From: Shewanella loihica PV-4
GTDB lineage: Bacteria > Pseudomonadota > Gammaproteobacteria > Enterobacterales > Shewanellaceae
NCBI RefSeq assembly: GCF_000016065.1
Contig: NC_009092.1
Span: 1,674,001 to 1,738,000 of the forward strand
Reading direction: 5' to 3'
DNA: 64,000 nt
Shown: one piece after another, positions 44,169 through 53,128 of the stretch
Layout: each line of letters opens with the position of its first letter
Position numbering within the stretch: position 1 is the stretch's first letter
Program-made: the position numbers and the translations under genes
Notes under the pieces: generated by a model
What the model was told of the DNA's origin: nothing
What the model saw: only the letters and a program-made list of their open reading frames with translations
Database searches by the model: none

Positions 44169-44813
44169 ATGAAACCCCGCAATGAGTCAGTGATCTTACT
44201 CCATGGTTTGGCACGCACTCGAGGCTCGATGGAGAAGATGGAACATGCCCTGTCGGCTAAGGGCTATCAGTGCGTGAATCTGGGGTACCCTTCGACTCAG
44301 TTCGATATCGAGACTTTAGCCGGCGAGCATATCGACAAGGCGCTGTCACAGTGCCGGGGTGAGAGAGTGCACTTCGTGACCCATTCCATGGGCGGCATAC
44401 TGGTGCGCCAATATCTGAGCCAACATACTTTGCCTGCACTTGGGCGTGTGGTCATGCTTGGGCCGCCCAATCGCGGCAGCGAGGTGGTGGATAGCCTCAA
44501 AGATTTTCCCGGGTTTAAGTGGATAAACGGCCCGGCGGGTCTGCAGCTGGGCACGGAGGAAGAGAGCGTGCCTAATCGCCTGGGCAAGGCGCACTTTGAG
44601 GTGGGAGTGATTGCCGGCAGTCGCAGCGTGAATTTGCTGCTCTCGACCCTATTGCCATGGCCTAACGATGGTAAGGTCTCTGTGGCCCGCACCCACCTGG
44701 AGGGGATGCGGGATCATATCAGCCTGGCGGTCACCCATCCCTTCATGATGAATAACCCTAGCGTCATCGCCCAGACGGCGTATTTCTTAGCTCATGGACG
44801 CTTTCAGCGCTGA
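44169..44813 (+). CDS. Alpha/beta hydrolase (PGAP1-like lipase/esterase)
   Basis: About 214 residues. VILLHGLARTRGSM is the oxyanion region, and the nucleophile elbow is FVTHSMGGILVR (Ser in H-S-M-G-G). The catalytic His probably lies in MRDHISLAVTHPFMM. There is no signal peptide or anchor, so it is cytoplasmic. The ATG at 44169 is used, with AAGGAG ten bases before it; an in-frame ATG inside the repeat at 44148 would add seven residues. Substrate unknown; relatives act on acyl esters. Confidence 0.87.
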   Translation: MKPRNESVILLHGLARTRGSMEKMEHALSAKGYQCVNLGYPSTQFDIETLAGEHIDKALSQCRGERVHFVTHSMGGILVRQYLSQHTLPALGRVVMLGPPNRGSEVVDSLKDFPGFKWINGPAGLQLGTEEESVPNRLGKAHFEVGVIAGSRSVNLLLSTLLPWPNDGKVSVARTHLEGMRDHISLAVTHPFMMNNPSVIAQTAYFLAHGRFQR

Positions 44814-44828
44814 GATGTGACTCGGCGC

Positions 44829-45284
44829 TTATTTGTTGGCAAACTTGCTGATGTCGGCGTCGGTGGCGCCGTCGTTACACTCGCCGCGGATCTCACCGCG
44901 TCCTTCCTCTATGATACGGCTCAGCTCCAGATATCCTTCGCGGCAATAGCCTGTCATGGCGATGGTCTTCTCAAGGCCTAACTCTATCTGCTGTGTCCAG
45001 CGGGTCAGATCTGGCTCATAGACAGAGCGTTTCTTGCTGCCCGAGCGTTTCATCTTCTCTATCTGGCGTACCCGCTGCATGTGGGGCTGCTCAAGCGTCG
45101 GTAGATCGGCGTACTTCACCCTGTAGGTAAACAGCTTGATGCCGTTGCCCTTGATCGAGGTATGGAAGGTATCTTCAACGCGCACCTTAAAATCATCGAC
45201 GTCGCGTTTGCTGGCGCAGCCGCCAAGGCCAAGGATTACTATGAGCAGCAGTGTGGTGGTAAGCAGTGGGGAAGGTATCGGCAT
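44829..45284 (-). CDS. Lipoprotein of unknown function
   Basis: About 151 residues from the ATG at 45284, which begins a signal peptide ending in lipobox LGLGGCAS. The mature part is charged, with basic KMKRSGSKKRSV in the middle, and has two further cysteines (GYCREGY, GECNDGA) that could pair. I do not recognise a family. No good ribosome site precedes any of the candidate starts, and upstream in-frame ATGs exist at 45314, 45338 and 45362. Confidence 0.7.
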   Translation of the reverse strand: MPIPSPLLTTTLLLIVILGLGGCASKRDVDDFKVRVEDTFHTSIKGNGIKLFTYRVKYADLPTLEQPHMQRVRQIEKMKRSGSKKRSVYEPDLTRWTQQIELGLEKTIAMTGYCREGYLELSRIIEEGRGEIRGECNDGATDADISKFANK

Positions 45285-45400
45285 CTTGTTGTTATCTTTA
45301 TTTTTCGTCGAGGTTAACATTCGTTGCAGGGTCAGCATAACCCAATCGCCGGGGGAGGTCACCCCAGGTGACCTGACTTTACCTAAATTGACTCTGGCTT

Positions 45401-45440
45401 AGTAACTTGGGCTGAGTAACTTGCATTGGCCGAGTAACTT
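45401..45440 (+). repeat. agtaactt repeated three times
   Basis: Copies at 45401, 45415 and 45433 in the spacer before the DUF1538 operon; the surrounding bases are partly repeated as well (ggc..agtaacttg). Confidence 0.5.
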
Positions 45441-45557
45441 GAACTGGCTCACGTAAATGGGGCTGGATGTGAGAAAATTGTTGTTATTTGTTAGCGCCTT
45501 GGCACACTCAAGGTAAGGGGAAATGTGTTAGGAGCTCCCCAGTGCTAAGGAGTCTGC

Positions 45558-46292
45558 ATGTCGGCCTTGTTAAGCCTGTTTCGTTCATTACTCGGCAGTT
45601 TTCGGGATCTGGTACCCATCATCTGTGTGGTTGCCTTCTTCGAGATCTTCGTGTTGCATCAGGCCCCGGCTAATCTGGCCGAGATCCTGCTCGGGCTGGT
45701 GTTTATCGTCTTTGGTTTGACCTTCTTTGTCTTTGGGCTCGAGATGGGCCTGTTTCCCATAGGTGAATCTCTAGCCCAGGCGCTGGCGCGTAAGGGCAGC
45801 GTCTTCTGGTTGGTTGTCTTCTCCTTCTCCCTGGGCTTTGGCACTACTTTGGCGGAGCCCGCGCTGACGGCGGTGGCCAACGAGGCGGCCGAGGTCGCGG
45901 CGAACTCCGGGGCCATTGCAGCAAGTCAGGATGCCATGGATAGCTATGCCATGGGGCTCAGGCTGACGGTGGCCATCTCGGTGGGGCTGGCGATTCTGCT
46001 CGGGGTGATCCGTATCCTCAAGGGCTGGCCCATTCATTATCTGATCATCGGCGGTTATCTCTGCGTCATGGTGCTGACGGCCTTTGCGCCTGAGAATATC
46101 ATAGGGATCGCCTATGACTCTGGCGGCGTGACCACCTCCACCATTACCGTGCCGCTGGTGACCGCCTTGGGGGTAGGCTTGGCCAGCGTGATCAAGGGGC
46201 GTAATCCTATGTTGGATGGCTTTGGCTTGATCGCCTTTGCCAGCCTAACCCCGATGATCTTCGTATTACTCTACGGCATGTGGGTATTGTGA
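45558..46292 (+). CDS. DUF1538 membrane protein, first copy
   Basis: A 244-residue membrane protein with about seven hydrophobic segments. The hallmark stretches are [16 protein letters not shown] ([11 protein letters not shown]), [18 protein letters not shown] and the strongly conserved [20 protein letters not shown], near the end. DUF1538 proteins are predicted transporters with no proven substrate that I know of. AAGGAG six bases before the ATG is a good ribosome site. It is the first gene of a four-gene overlapping operon with a second DUF1538 gene, a PII-like gene and a CBS gene. Confidence 0.9.
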   Translation: MSALLSLFRSLLGSFRDLVPIICVVAFFEIFVLHQAPANLAEILLGLVFIVFGLTFFVFGLEMGLFPIGESLAQALARKGSVFWLVVFSFSLGFGTTLAEPALTAVANEAAEVAANSGAIAASQDAMDSYAMGLRLTVAISVGLAILLGVIRILKGWPIHYLIIGGYLCVMVLTAFAPENIIGIAYDSGGVTTSTITVPLVTALGVGLASVIKGRNPMLDGFGLIAFASLTPMIFVLLYGMWVL

Positions 46293-47080
46293 TGACTTAC
46301 CTGAGTGAGATGCTAGACACCCTCTTATTGACCGCCCGGGATGTGGTGCCCATCGCCGCTATCTTGTTTGGCTTTCAGCTCGGGGTACTTAAGCGTGCCA
46401 TAGCCAATTGGCGCCGGGTGCTGTTGGGGTTTGTCTATGTGATCATCGGCCTTAGCCTGTTCCTGGTGGGGCTGGAGCTGGCGCTGTTTCCCATCGGCCA
46501 GAGCATGGCCAGTCAGCTGACCTCGCCCGATTTCCTTCATCCAGAAGGCGGCGATACGCCCTTTATCTGGCAAGATTATCTTTGGGTCTACCTGTTTGCC
46601 GCGGCTATTGGTTTTAGCACCACGATCGCCGAGCCTTCATTGATTGCCGTGGCGATCAAGGCCAACGAAGTATCGGGCGGCGCCATCGGCATTCAGGGGC
46701 TGAGGATCTCTGTGGCGATCGGGGTCGCCATGGGGATAGCCCTGGGCTGTTTTCGTATCGTGGTGGGTGACCCCATTCATTACTACATCATGGCTGGCTA
46801 TGTGCTGGTGGTGATCCAGACCTATTATGCTCCTAAGATGATAGTGCCACTGGCCTATGACTCGGGCGGGGTGACCACCTCGACCGTTACCGTGCCGCTG
46901 GTGGCGGCGCTGGGCTTGGGGCTGGCGACCAATGTGGCGGGGCGCGACCCGCTTATCGATGGCTTTGGTTTGATTGCCTTTGCCAGCCTGTTTCCTATGA
47001 TCACAGTTATGGGCTATGCCCAGTTAGTCGAATTCTTAAGTCAGCGAAAATCCGCTAAGGAGCGAGACCATGCGCTTTAA
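46292..47080 (+). CDS. DUF1538 membrane protein, second copy
   Basis: About 262 residues, overlapping the first copy by one base (TGATG). It repeats the same landmarks: FPIGQSMASQL, GFSTTIAEPSLIAVAIKANE and [20 protein letters not shown], so the two products are homologous and probably form a pair in the membrane, like the two halves of a single transporter. The [10 protein letters not shown] phrase in both copies is the likely transport or ligand site. The substrate is unknown. Confidence 0.9.
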   Translation: MTYLSEMLDTLLLTARDVVPIAAILFGFQLGVLKRAIANWRRVLLGFVYVIIGLSLFLVGLELALFPIGQSMASQLTSPDFLHPEGGDTPFIWQDYLWVYLFAAAIGFSTTIAEPSLIAVAIKANEVSGGAIGIQGLRISVAIGVAMGIALGCFRIVVGDPIHYYIMAGYVLVVIQTYYAPKMIVPLAYDSGGVTTSTVTVPLVAALGLGLATNVAGRDPLIDGFGLIAFASLFPMITVMGYAQLVEFLSQRKSAKERDHAL

Positions 47081-47420
47081 ACTTATCGTCGCCTTCGTCG
47101 ATGAAACCTGTACCGATACCGTGCTCGATGCGGCGAGAGAGGCGGGCGCCACGGGAGCGACAGTCATCAATCATGCCCGCGGCGAGGGGCTGGAGAAGAA
47201 GAAGACCTTCATGGGCCTGGGCCTGGATATACAGCGCGACGTGATCCTCTGGTTGGTGGAGGAGCACATGAGTCGCAGCATTCTGGAAACCATTTGCCGG
47301 GTAGGGGAGTTCGACACTAACCCGGGGCAGGGGATTGCCATACAGATAGATGTGGAGGACGCCGTGGGCGTCGCCCATCAGGTGGAAAAACTCAGCAAAG
47401 AGATTGAGGATCAACTATGA
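47070..47420 (+). CDS. PII-like signal transduction protein
   Basis: A 116-residue GlnB-like protein overlapping the membrane gene before it by 11 bases. The opening RFKLIVAFVDETCTDTVLDAAREAGATGATVINHARGEG is the PII fold, with RGEG at the start of the T-loop. The protein contains no tyrosine, so it cannot be uridylylated at the T-loop like GlnB. Its nucleotide-binding glycine appears in FDTNPGQGIA. By analogy with SbtB and GlnK it may bind an adenine nucleotide and gate the DUF1538 transporter. Confidence 0.88.
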   Translation: MRFKLIVAFVDETCTDTVLDAAREAGATGATVINHARGEGLEKKKTFMGLGLDIQRDVILWLVEEHMSRSILETICRVGEFDTNPGQGIAIQIDVEDAVGVAHQVEKLSKEIEDQL

Positions 47421-47821
47421 AACCAAGCAGGCTAATTAAGAACAGCGACGTCATGAAAGACAGCTATGTGATGGTCGATGGTCTGCATACCGTGGCCGAG
47501 GCGATCAAGTTGGCTGTGGGTAACGATGTCAGCATGTTGCTGGTGAACAAGCGTCATGAACACGACGAATATGGCATGGTGCTGATGAGCGATATCGCCC
47601 GAAAGGTGCTGGCGAAAGACAAGTCGCCAGAGCGGGTCAATGTCTATGAGATCATGATAAAGCCCGTGCTGTCTGTGCATGCCGACATGGACATTCGCTA
47701 TACCGCCAGGCTGTTCGAGCGCTTCGGCATCAACAAGGCGCCGGTGATTGAGGCGGGCAAGATCTTAGGTGTGGTGACTTATCATGACATAGTGCTCAAG
47801 GGGATGATGCCCCATCTCTAA
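47417..47821 (+). CDS. Two-CBS-domain protein
   Basis: A 134-residue protein consisting of a CBS pair: VDGLHTVAEAIKLAVGNDVSMLLVNKR...GMVLMSDIARKVL and SVHADMDIRYTARLFERFGINKAPVIEAGKILGVVTYHDIV. Such pairs bind AMP, ATP or S-adenosyl ligands. It overlaps the PII-like gene by four bases, so two separate nucleotide-sensing proteins are encoded with the DUF1538 membrane pair, which points to a tightly energy-regulated transport system. The first 15 residues are not part of the CBS fold. Confidence 0.9.
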   Translation: MKPSRLIKNSDVMKDSYVMVDGLHTVAEAIKLAVGNDVSMLLVNKRHEHDEYGMVLMSDIARKVLAKDKSPERVNVYEIMIKPVLSVHADMDIRYTARLFERFGINKAPVIEAGKILGVVTYHDIVLKGMMPHL

Positions 47822-47839
47822 CGACTTGAGCCAGACAAT

Positions 47840-47862
47840 AAAAAGGGCACCCTAGGGTGCCC
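47840..47862 (-). terminator. Terminator of the glutaredoxin gene
   Basis: GGGCACCC/GGGTGCCC palindromic stem with a TA centre, followed on the minus strand by a T-run. It also closes the convergent CBS operon. Confidence 0.8.
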
Positions 47863-47905
47863 ATTGAGCTTAAGCGATAGCTAAGGTGAAAGCCTAGGTT
47901 AAACC

Positions 47906-48262
47906 TTAGGCGAAACGCTTGTTGAGATAATCTATGATATCTGAGGATTCATACATCCACTGAGTCTCTCCCGCCTCGTCAATACGCAGGCAAGGCACCT
48001 TGGCCAGTCCACCCTGTTCTACCAGCATCTGTTGATGCTCGGCTTGTTTGGCGTCGACAGTGACGATATTTAGCCCTTGGCGACGAATGGCGCGGCGTAC
48101 CTTAACGCAGAAGGGGCAGGCGGCGTATTGATAAAGCTGGAGCCCTTGTGTCTGCTCGTCGACCTTTGCCTGCTCGGCCAGCGGACGCTGACGCTTCTTA
48201 GGGGTAAAAACAAAATTCAGAAACAGGATAATGCGGCCTAATACCCAGCGAACAATAAACAT
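47906..48262 (-). CDS. Membrane-anchored glutaredoxin-like protein
   Basis: 118 residues. A short hydrophobic N-terminus (FIVRWVLGRIILFLNFVFT) probably anchors the protein, followed by a basic linker and a glutaredoxin/GST-N domain with the redox site YAACPFCVKVRRAI (C-P-F-C), the cis-Pro in KVPCLRID and the ESSDIIDYL end. A role in thiol-disulfide or glutathione-linked reduction at the membrane is inferred from the motif. Confidence 0.9.
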   Translation of the reverse strand: MFIVRWVLGRIILFLNFVFTPKKRQRPLAEQAKVDEQTQGLQLYQYAACPFCVKVRRAIRRQGLNIVTVDAKQAEHQQMLVEQGGLAKVPCLRIDEAGETQWMYESSDIIDYLNKRFA

Positions 48263-48413
48263 TAACGACTCCTAGATAATTTTGATGGGGCGGATTCTAA
48301 CGCAAGCGTGATGGAGATCAAAGCCTCGGTGCAAACTGAGCGCTGGTGAGCTGCATTTCGCCCTGTTTGGCGCCAAGTATGTTGTGAAGACACTATGGCC
48401 TGTAGCGGCAAAT

Positions 48414-48452
48414 AAAAAACGGCCAAGCTGTCCATAAACTGGAGCCTGGCCG
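48414..48452 (-). terminator. Terminator of the DUF748 gene
   Basis: A 10-bp stem (48420-48429 with 48443-48452, one wobble) followed on the minus strand by six T residues. Confidence 0.85.
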
Positions 48453-48474
48453 CCTGATGAGGTTAACGCCTCTG

Positions 48475-51400
48475 TTATTCGGCGCTTAGGGTCAGCAGGG
48501 CCTGTGAGGCGCTAGTGTCGAGAGCGGCCTGACTGTCGAGCACGAATACCCGGCCAGGTTCAATCTTGGCCTCTTCAATCAGGTATTGCTTCACGGCCAG
48601 GGCCCGGCTCTGAGCCAGCTGACCCAGGGCGTTATCGTCGAGCTGCTGGGCCGAGACCAGATAGTTGTACAGGGCTATATGCCAGCGGGTCTGCAGCTCC
48701 TCGTCGCTCAGCTTCTCGGCACTCTTATTCCCGGCACTATTGTCCTGCTGGGCCTGCTGCTGTTTGATCTCCTTGAGCACCTCGTCGGGATCTTTTTGCA
48801 GCGTCTTCTCATAGAGGGACCTAAGCGCATCGGAGAGTACCCCTGTGGTCGGGAAGGTGCTGGCGGTGAGTTCAGCCGGCATCTGCGCCTCGGTGAACTT
48901 GGCATCGTCAAGCTGCGCCTGGGCAATCAGCGCCTGGTGTAGCTTGGCCGTCATCAGGGCCTGGCTGTCGCTCACCGGATCCACCGCGCCCTTGGCGCTG
49001 ACGGTGAGTTTAGGCCTGTCGGCCAAGCCCTTGGAAAGCTTGCTCAGCAGCGACTGGCTTTCCTCTGGCAGCGTCGCCAGACCTGGGGTAAAGGCCACCT
49101 TATCCAGCTCATCGTCTGAGCCCAAGAGGCCGGCTAACAGGCTGAAGGGCGCGGTCACCGCCTTAGTGATCACATTGGTGAAGGCGGTGGCGATAATGCT
49201 GCCGAAGCTAAAGCTTGGCTCGTTGAGATCGCCAGAGACCTGCAGGCCTAAGTCGATCACCCCGTGTCTGTCTTGTAACAGGGCGATGGCCAGGGTGACA
49301 GGCAGAGAGGTTGCCAGGCTGGAGTTACTCTTCTTACCCAGCTGCAGCTGATCGACCACCAGATGGTTGTCGCCCACCAACTGATTGTTCTTCAGTTGAT
49401 ATTTAAGATCCAGCGACATCAAGCCTTTGTCTATGTAGTAACCTGCATAGGTGCCCGAATAAGGGTTAACCGAGGTCAGCTCCACATGCTTGAAGCTAAG
49501 GTCGAGATCCAGGTAAGGCTGCTCTAGCAGGGGGTTGATCTCACCCTTGAGGACGACCGGGGCGTATCTGTCTATCTTGCCCTTGATATCGACCTTGGCG
49601 GCCTTCTCGCTACTTGAGGAGAGGTTGGCGATATTGCCTTCGAGCTGCTCTATGCTGGCGGCAAAGTTAGGGGTGAGAGAGTTATCGGCAAAGAAGGTCG
49701 AGCCATCTTTAAACACTATCTTGTTGATGCTAAGGGCCATCGGCTTGGCCGCATCGGCGGTTTGCGCTGTGACCTTTTTCTTGGCAGCTTGTTTTTCCTG
49801 TTTGTCATTTTCCTGTTTGTCATTTTTCCGGGTGGCAGGCTTAGCTGCGCCGGATTGGTCGGCATCGGCCGCCGCATCATCCGCCGTAGCATCATCCGTC
49901 GCCACGACAAGTAGATCTTGGAAATTAGTGGTGCGATCTTCGTTGATCAGAATGCGTCCGTATGGCTTGTTTAACGTGACTTGATCGATTGCCAGTTTAT
50001 TGGCCTCTTTATCGAAGTCGAGCTGGTTGAGATCCAGCTGCTGCCACTTCACCAGTGTCTTGTTGGCCTTAAGGTCTTTGACCTGAAGATCGTCAACTTG
50101 AAGTGTGCCCTGATAATTTAGTTTTCCGTTGGCGTCGGCAAGCAGTTGTCCCGATGTCGCCAGGCGGCCATCGTCAATCTTGATGTTCACAATAGGCGCA
50201 ATGTAGTTCTGGAACCAGTTAAGGCCCAGCCCCTCGAGTGAGAGCTCGGCGCTGACCTGCTTGGCCAGGGCGTCGATCTGCCCCTGACTCTGCACCTGGG
50301 CACTTTGGTTGATGGCTAATGCCAGTTGATAGTCGATGGGTTGACTCAGGCTCTCATCTACCGCGCCAGTGGTGAGTTGCAGCTGGCCTATCTGCCAGAG
50401 GTTCTCCTCTTTAAACAGCTGCTCGGTAAGGTTTAGCTGATAGTTGCTCAGGCTTATCTTCTCAAGCTTAGCGTGCCAGCTTGGTGCCTGACTGTCTGTC
50501 TTCTTGTCTGTACTAGCCTCCTGGGTATCGGCTTCGGCGACTTGTACAGTGGCATCTTGAACATTACCGTCATGTACATTGGCATCTTGAGTATCTTCAG
50601 CCTGCTCGCTTGCCGTACTATTGTCTGTCGCTTTAGGCGTCTCAGTTGATTTTGCCTTATCACCATTACCTATTGGTGCCAGCAGGGCGACGAGATCGAT
50701 CCCTTTATCATCTAGGCGTGCGTTAACCAAGAGGTCGCTCGAGGTCAGGGCGGCCACATCGACTTGCTGCTGGCCAAGATCCGCTGCGATGCCCGAGAGG
50801 GCAAAACGTCCCAGGGAGATAAGCTCTCGCTGCTCATGGGTGATCAGTAGGTCACTGAAACTCAGCTCGCCGGCGCTGGTGCTGGCCTCAAGCTGGTCGT
50901 CATCCATGGCGACGCGGTACTCGGTGGCGAAATCCACATAGCCCTTGTCCAGTGACACATGGAAGGCCTTATCGACAAAGGTCCACAGCTGCGGCAGATC
51001 GATATGGCTCAGGCGGACATCGCCGACAAGCTCGAAGGGGGTGAGCTGTACCTGGCCCTTGAGGGCGATTTTGCCGCCGCGATCGCTATGAAACTCCATG
51101 TGGTAGCGGTTGGCCTTCTGCGCCGCGTCATTTTTGGCATCAAGGCTCTGGCCCTCAAGAGGCTTCGGCTTTGCGGCGTCGCCGCTCATCTTAGTGGCAA
51201 CTATGGGGTTATGGGAGTCGAAGCTGGCGACCTTGAGGTTAACCTTGGGATAGCTGACTTCCCCTTGAGTGATCTCATCGAGCAGATGCAGATTGGCATC
51301 GACGATCGCGAGATTCTTGAGGATAAAGTGGGGAATAGTCTTACCGCCCTCTGGCTCAGGTTCCGGCTCTGGTTGCGCCTTGCTGTTTTTCGCCAGGGTC

Positions 51401-51834
51401 TCCAGGATGTCGGAGAAGTTAAACCTTAGCGCCTCGTCGCTTTCTAAGCGTTTTACCTCGGCGTGGGGATTTTCCAGTGTGATATCCGTGAGGCTCAGCC
51501 CTTGCTGAAGCAGGGAGTCCCAAAATTGGATATTCAGGCCGAGGCGTTTAAAGCCGACAAAGGGCTGGTCGTTTTTTTCCTTGATGGCAAAGTCGGTGAG
51601 CTCGACCTCAAGCGTGAAGGGGTTGATCTTCACCTGGGTGAGGGAGACGGGTCTTTGGATCTGGTTCGACAGCTGCTTAGGGATTTGCTGGGTCAGCAGA
51701 TAAGGAAGCAGTAGACCCAGTAACAGGCTCCATGTTAAATACAAGGTAATTGAGATACCAATATATCTTTGATATTTGGGCAGCTGTTTGTATTTTTGTC
51801 CGAGTTTAGCGAAAAATGATGGGACGGAAGACAT
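48475..51834 (-). CDS. DUF748 (AsmA-like) giant envelope protein
   Basis: 1119 residues. One N-terminal membrane helix (YIGISITLYLTWSLLLGLLLPYLL) is followed by the DUF748 body: long, repetitive beta-strand segments of the AsmA/bridge-like type (PVSLTQVKINPFTLEVELTDF and similar). The C-terminus (SRALAVKQYLIEEAKIEPGRVF) resembles the end of an OmpA-like domain. Two low-complexity charged inserts occur, near residues 390-450 (NVHDGNVQDATVQ) and 640-690 (Lys/Asp/Gln rich). AsmA-like proteins are thought to move phospholipid between membranes; that role here is inference. Confidence 0.88.
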   Translation of the reverse strand: MSSVPSFFAKLGQKYKQLPKYQRYIGISITLYLTWSLLLGLLLPYLLTQQIPKQLSNQIQRPVSLTQVKINPFTLEVELTDFAIKEKNDQPFVGFKRLGLNIQFWDSLLQQGLSLTDITLENPHAEVKRLESDEALRFNFSDILETLAKNSKAQPEPEPEPEGGKTIPHFILKNLAIVDANLHLLDEITQGEVSYPKVNLKVASFDSHNPIVATKMSGDAAKPKPLEGQSLDAKNDAAQKANRYHMEFHSDRGGKIALKGQVQLTPFELVGDVRLSHIDLPQLWTFVDKAFHVSLDKGYVDFATEYRVAMDDDQLEASTSAGELSFSDLLITHEQRELISLGRFALSGIAADLGQQQVDVAALTSSDLLVNARLDDKGIDLVALLAPIGNGDKAKSTETPKATDNSTASEQAEDTQDANVHDGNVQDATVQVAEADTQEASTDKKTDSQAPSWHAKLEKISLSNYQLNLTEQLFKEENLWQIGQLQLTTGAVDESLSQPIDYQLALAINQSAQVQSQGQIDALAKQVSAELSLEGLGLNWFQNYIAPIVNIKIDDGRLATSGQLLADANGKLNYQGTLQVDDLQVKDLKANKTLVKWQQLDLNQLDFDKEANKLAIDQVTLNKPYGRILINEDRTTNFQDLLVVATDDATADDAAADADQSGAAKPATRKNDKQENDKQEKQAAKKKVTAQTADAAKPMALSINKIVFKDGSTFFADNSLTPNFAASIEQLEGNIANLSSSSEKAAKVDIKGKIDRYAPVVLKGEINPLLEQPYLDLDLSFKHVELTSVNPYSGTYAGYYIDKGLMSLDLKYQLKNNQLVGDNHLVVDQLQLGKKSNSSLATSLPVTLAIALLQDRHGVIDLGLQVSGDLNEPSFSFGSIIATAFTNVITKAVTAPFSLLAGLLGSDDELDKVAFTPGLATLPEESQSLLSKLSKGLADRPKLTVSAKGAVDPVSDSQALMTAKLHQALIAQAQLDDAKFTEAQMPAELTASTFPTTGVLSDALRSLYEKTLQKDPDEVLKEIKQQQAQQDNSAGNKSAEKLSDEELQTRWHIALYNYLVSAQQLDDNALGQLAQSRALAVKQYLIEEAKIEPGRVFVLDSQAALDTSASQALLTLSAE

Positions 51835-52004
51835 AATGACCTTAATGACGTTGTAGACGAACTGAAAAGATTCAAGGAAGGGGGGACGGCGAGTCCAATC
51901 CGCACGTTTGTGAACCAGTCGCTATAATTTTAGTAGGTTTATTATCGATAATGAACGGCTAAAGATTAAATTTATTTAAATTTTTACGAGATAAATCGAC
52001 ATAT

Positions 52005-52997
52005 ATGACAACATTTTACCTCGACGGTCAGGCATTTGAGGCCAAGGCCGGTGAGTCGGTATTGGACACCCTGATACGCCATGGTCAGCGGGTCAATTAC
52101 TCCTGTAAGAAGGGGGTGTGCAAAACCTGTCTGCTACAACATGTCGATGGCGAGATGGCGATTGGCGCCCAGCGCGGCCTGACCCTGGGGCTGAAGCAGC
52201 GTCACTATCTCTGCTCCTGTCAGTGTAAGCCCACTCCAGCCTTGCGCCTCAAGTCTATCTTGCCTCAGGACCTCTTCATCGGCGCCAAGATCCAGGAGAA
52301 GCAGTTTATCAATGAGGCCGTGGTGCGCGTTCGCTTGGTTCTTGATGAACCTCTGGCGCACCATCCGGGGCAGTATATTAATTTACGGCGCTTCGATGGC
52401 TTGACCCGCAGCTATTCGCCCACCAGCCTGCCGGGGGAGCCCTTTTTAGAGCTGCATGTGCGGCGCAAATACAACGGTCAGTTCAGTGACTGGCTGTATC
52501 ACCACGCGGGGATAGGCGAGAGCCTGCTGGTGCAGGGGCCGCTGGGCAGTCGCTATTATCGCACCGCCTATCGCGATGCCAAGCTGATCATCGTCGCCTT
52601 CGGCAGCGGTCTGGGAGTGGCCCACGGCATGTTGATGCAAGCGCTGGCCCAGGGCCATCAGGGGGAGATCTTCCTTTATGTTGGCGCGCGGGACGATAAC
52701 GACCTCTATCTGCACCCTAAATTACTTAAGATGATGCTGGAGCATCGCCAGTTTCATTATCAGGCCTGTATCACGGGGCAGAGTGAGAGCAAGGGGCGGC
52801 GGGTGATCCACGCCAACCCGTTTAGCGAGGCGCTTAAGTGTCATCAATTTGACCGTCAGCAGCACCTGTTTCTCTGTGGCGAACCTGGCCTGGTTAACGA
52901 GAGCCGGGAGATCGCCTTTCTTAACGGTTTCCCCATCGAGCGGATCCACAGCCTGTCGTTCGAGTATAAAGATCTGCGTAAACGTCCAAGGGGCTAG
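52005..52997 (+). CDS. 2Fe-2S ferredoxin/flavin reductase
   Basis: A 330-residue oxidoreductase. The N-terminal plant-type [2Fe-2S] domain has the cysteine pattern SCKKGVCKTCLLQ with a fourth Cys in LCSCQC. The middle is an FAD domain (RSYSPTSLPGEPFLELHVRR) and the C-terminal part is an NAD(P) domain (IIVAFGSGLGVAHGMLMQAL and CGEPGLVNE). It passes electrons from NAD(P)H through FAD to the cluster. Its partner oxygenase is not in the window, so its role is open. Confidence 0.9.
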   Translation: MTTFYLDGQAFEAKAGESVLDTLIRHGQRVNYSCKKGVCKTCLLQHVDGEMAIGAQRGLTLGLKQRHYLCSCQCKPTPALRLKSILPQDLFIGAKIQEKQFINEAVVRVRLVLDEPLAHHPGQYINLRRFDGLTRSYSPTSLPGEPFLELHVRRKYNGQFSDWLYHHAGIGESLLVQGPLGSRYYRTAYRDAKLIIVAFGSGLGVAHGMLMQALAQGHQGEIFLYVGARDDNDLYLHPKLLKMMLEHRQFHYQACITGQSESKGRRVIHANPFSEALKCHQFDRQQHLFLCGEPGLVNESREIAFLNGFPIERIHSLSFEYKDLRKRPRG

Positions 52998-53128
52998 CCT
53001 AGACTTATGTAGTATTCACAATGGACTGTTATTTTAATCTTAATGTGATAACATCAACTAAATCATAAGGATGTAACTGTATTTGTCGCCCCTCATTCCC
53101 AGGGCAATACAGATTTCAAGGACGGAAT

